Shown here: positions 6,724 to 7,945 of the stretch, piece by piece
Layout of the letters: each line of letters opens with the position of its first letter
How positions within the stretch are numbered: position 1 is the first letter of the stretch
NCBI GenBank assembly: GCA_903851455.1
Contig: CAINOM010000719.1
Span: 1-7,945, forward strand
Length of the DNA: 7,945 nucleotides
Origin: an uncultured Bacteroidota bacterium
GTDB lineage: Bacteria > Bacteroidota > Bacteroidia > Chitinophagales > Chitinophagaceae
Reading direction: 5' to 3'
Translations under genes and position numbers: made by a program
Notes under the pieces: generated by a model
What the model was told of the DNA's origin: nothing
Databases searched by the model: none
The model's input: the letters and a program-made list of their open reading frames with translations, nothing else

Positions 6724-6741
6724 ACTTGAAAACGCATATCC

Positions 6742-6927
6742 ATGACAAAGTCTACCATCATCATAATTATCGCCCTGTGGCTGTTATGTACTTTATACTA
6801 TTCACTGGCGAGGGTATACCACTTCCCCCATGCTCATGCTGCGCAGATAGGTACCTGGGTCGCCAGCGGTCTGCTGCTTGTCTGCATCATTATTTATATC
6901 AGGAAGCATAAGGATAGCATGAAGTAG
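6742..6927 (+). CDS. Small two-helix membrane protein of unknown function
   Basis: This 61-residue protein has two hydrophobic segments, about residues 5-22 (IIIIIALWLLC core) and about 36-53 (IGTWVASGLLLVCIIIYI). A short loop with several histidines (YHFPHAHAA, 26-34) joins them, and the C-terminus is lysine-rich (RKHKDSMK). By the positive-inside rule the basic tail should be cytoplasmic, placing both ends inside and the His-containing loop outside. I do not recognise a family. No Shine-Dalgarno sequence is present, but a promoter candidate lies just upstream and the hydrophobic pattern is that of a real membrane protein. It is divergent from dps and 91 bases upstream of the channel-like gene on the same strand. 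A metal-related role for the histidines would be speculation. Confidence 0.6.
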   Translation: MTKSTIIIIIALWLLCTLYYSLARVYHFPHAHAAQIGTWVASGLLLVCIIIYIRKHKDSMK

Positions 6928-7018
6928 CAGGGAGAAATTGCAGTGGCGGCAATAAATTCATAGATTGGCACTATATTTTACAGATATTGTACGGTAACTC
7001 AGGAACCCAACCAAGTAT

Positions 7019-7945
7019 ATGTTCAATTGTTTTAAAATAAACCGGCTCCTACCTGCCTTTCTGCTTATCTTATTCTTTTCAGGCAGTGCGGGTGCGCGCC
7101 ACATCAGGGATACCGTTCGTTTCCGGAAGTCGGTGGCGGAGAAGCATGCATTGAAGCTATCAGACAGCTCGCTGAACGATATAGGCATAGACAGCATCCT
7201 CAATAAGATCGAGAATGTACACAATACCCTCAACCGCATCATTCATACCACCAGCGTAGGCTTCAATACCCGTGATATCGAGGATAACTATCCCGAGATG
7301 GATTCCAACATTGATATCATAGACGAGAACCTGTCTCTGTACACCAATGTGCTGGACGTAAAGAACCTCCAGATGTTCGACCTGCTGCTCAAGAGCCTGC
7401 AGACCGAGCTATCCGACTGGCGCGAAATGCTCTTTAAGTACGATAAGGAACTCGTGGACATGAGCAATGAAATGGGCGCCTTCAAAAGAGACAGCCTGCT
7501 GCACCAGATACTCCGCGACTCCGCTTTCAAAAGCCTTTACCAGAACGAGATTACCGACCTAAAAGCCAAGTGGGGCGTCTCTAAGAAAGCCATCAGTGAC
7601 AACATCTCCCGCATCAACCAGTTGCAGGCCAGCGTATCCAACGAGTACTTTACCATTATAGACCTGCAGAACAAAAGCCACGACCTGCTGAAGAAGGTAA
7701 GCACCCGTTCTTTAAGCAAGGAATATGACTTCCTGTGGAACATCCAAAGCAAGACGATAGGGGAGACCGACGCCACCGACCAGCTCGCGAAGCGCTCCTA
7801 CCATGGCCAGCGGCGGGTGTTGCGTTACTACTTCAAGCGTAATATGTCCGACCAGCTATGGCTGCTGTTCACTGGTATCCTCTTCCTTCTATGGATATTC
7901 AGGAACTTCCGGAAGGTAGAGAAGAACGACGGACTGCAGAAGGTG
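7019..7945 (+). CDS. Exported membrane protein, probably N-terminal part of an MscS-type mechanosensitive channel (partial)
   Basis: An open frame of 309 codons starts at the ATG at 7019 and runs off the window edge. An in-frame TAA lies seven codons upstream of that ATG, so this is the earliest possible start. Residues 1-26 look like a signal peptide (hydrophobic core LLPAFLLILFF, 10-20, then an AGA cleavage motif at 24-26). Residues 27-279 are polar and probably mostly helical with coiled-coil-like stretches, presumably periplasmic. A transmembrane helix follows (WLLFTGILFLLWIF, 281-294) with a basic stretch after it (RNFRKVEK). From memory, Bacteroidota MscS-family channels often have this layout: signal peptide, long helical domain, then several membrane helices and the MscS pore and beta domain. 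The diagnostic part is beyond the window, so the channel assignment is tentative. The gap before it (6928-7018) has no strong promoter match. Confidence 0.55.
   Translation, partial: MFNCFKINRLLPAFLLILFFSGSAGARHIRDTVRFRKSVAEKHALKLSDSSLNDIGIDSILNKIENVHNTLNRIIHTTSVGFNTRDIEDNYPEMDSNIDIIDENLSLYTNVLDVKNLQMFDLLLKSLQTELSDWREMLFKYDKELVDMSNEMGAFKRDSLLHQILRDSAFKSLYQNEITDLKAKWGVSKKAISDNISRINQLQASVSNEYFTIIDLQNKSHDLLKKVSTRSLSKEYDFLWNIQSKTIGETDATDQLAKRSYHGQRRVLRYYFKRNMSDQLWLLFTGILFLLWIFRNFRKVEKNDGLQKV

Overview
The window looks like a chromosomal segment from a Bacteroidota bacterium, probably near Chitinophagales/Sphingobacteriales. The reasons are moderate GC content, mostly weak or absent Shine-Dalgarno sequences, several upstream matches to the Bacteroidota promoter -7 consensus TAnnTTTG, and the protein set (DUF47 with PiT, a large SWIM-SNF2 ATPase, a Dps, and a channel-like protein with a long exported N-terminus). 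This assignment is inferred from sequence style, not from a marker gene. No rRNA, tRNA, CRISPR array, insertion sequence or phage gene was seen.

Positions 1-2009 form a phosphate-uptake operon. An AT-rich leader (1-157) precedes a DUF47/PhoU-like accessory protein (158-805) and, after 7 bases, a PiT-family inorganic phosphate transporter (813-2009). The leader contains two copies of a triplet of 7-base direct repeats at exact 11-base spacing (67-95 and 132-160). The repeat units are conserved between copies and the spacers are not. This is the architecture expected for a PhoB/OmpR-family binding site, and it is the most notable regulatory signal in the window.

Positions 2010-2331 are a 322-base gap with no convincing gene. 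It holds a 12-base palindrome, a good -7 promoter match and a Shine-Dalgarno site for the next gene. Positions 2332-6072 encode a 1246-residue SNF2-family ATPase. It has two SWIM-type zinc-binding motifs near the N-terminus, a long middle region I do not recognise, and a complete C-terminal helicase-like motor.

A perfect 19-bp inverted repeat with a 3-base loop (6072-6112) fills most of the 49-base space between the SNF2 gene and the convergent dps-like gene (6122-6592, minus strand). The Dps protein keeps four of the five classical ferroxidase-site positions but has Gln where the first His is expected. Divergent from dps is a 61-residue two-helix membrane protein of unknown function (6742-6927). 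The window ends inside a gene (7019 to edge) with a signal peptide, a helical, probably periplasmic region and a transmembrane helix. It resembles the N-terminal part of Bacteroidota MscS-type channels, but the diagnostic channel domain lies outside the window.

Apart from the DUF47-PiT operon, the genes appear to be independent transcription units. I did not find a clear new multi-gene system. The most promising leads are the duplicated 11-bp-phased operator, the Dps substitution, the double SWIM motif and the convergent hairpin.
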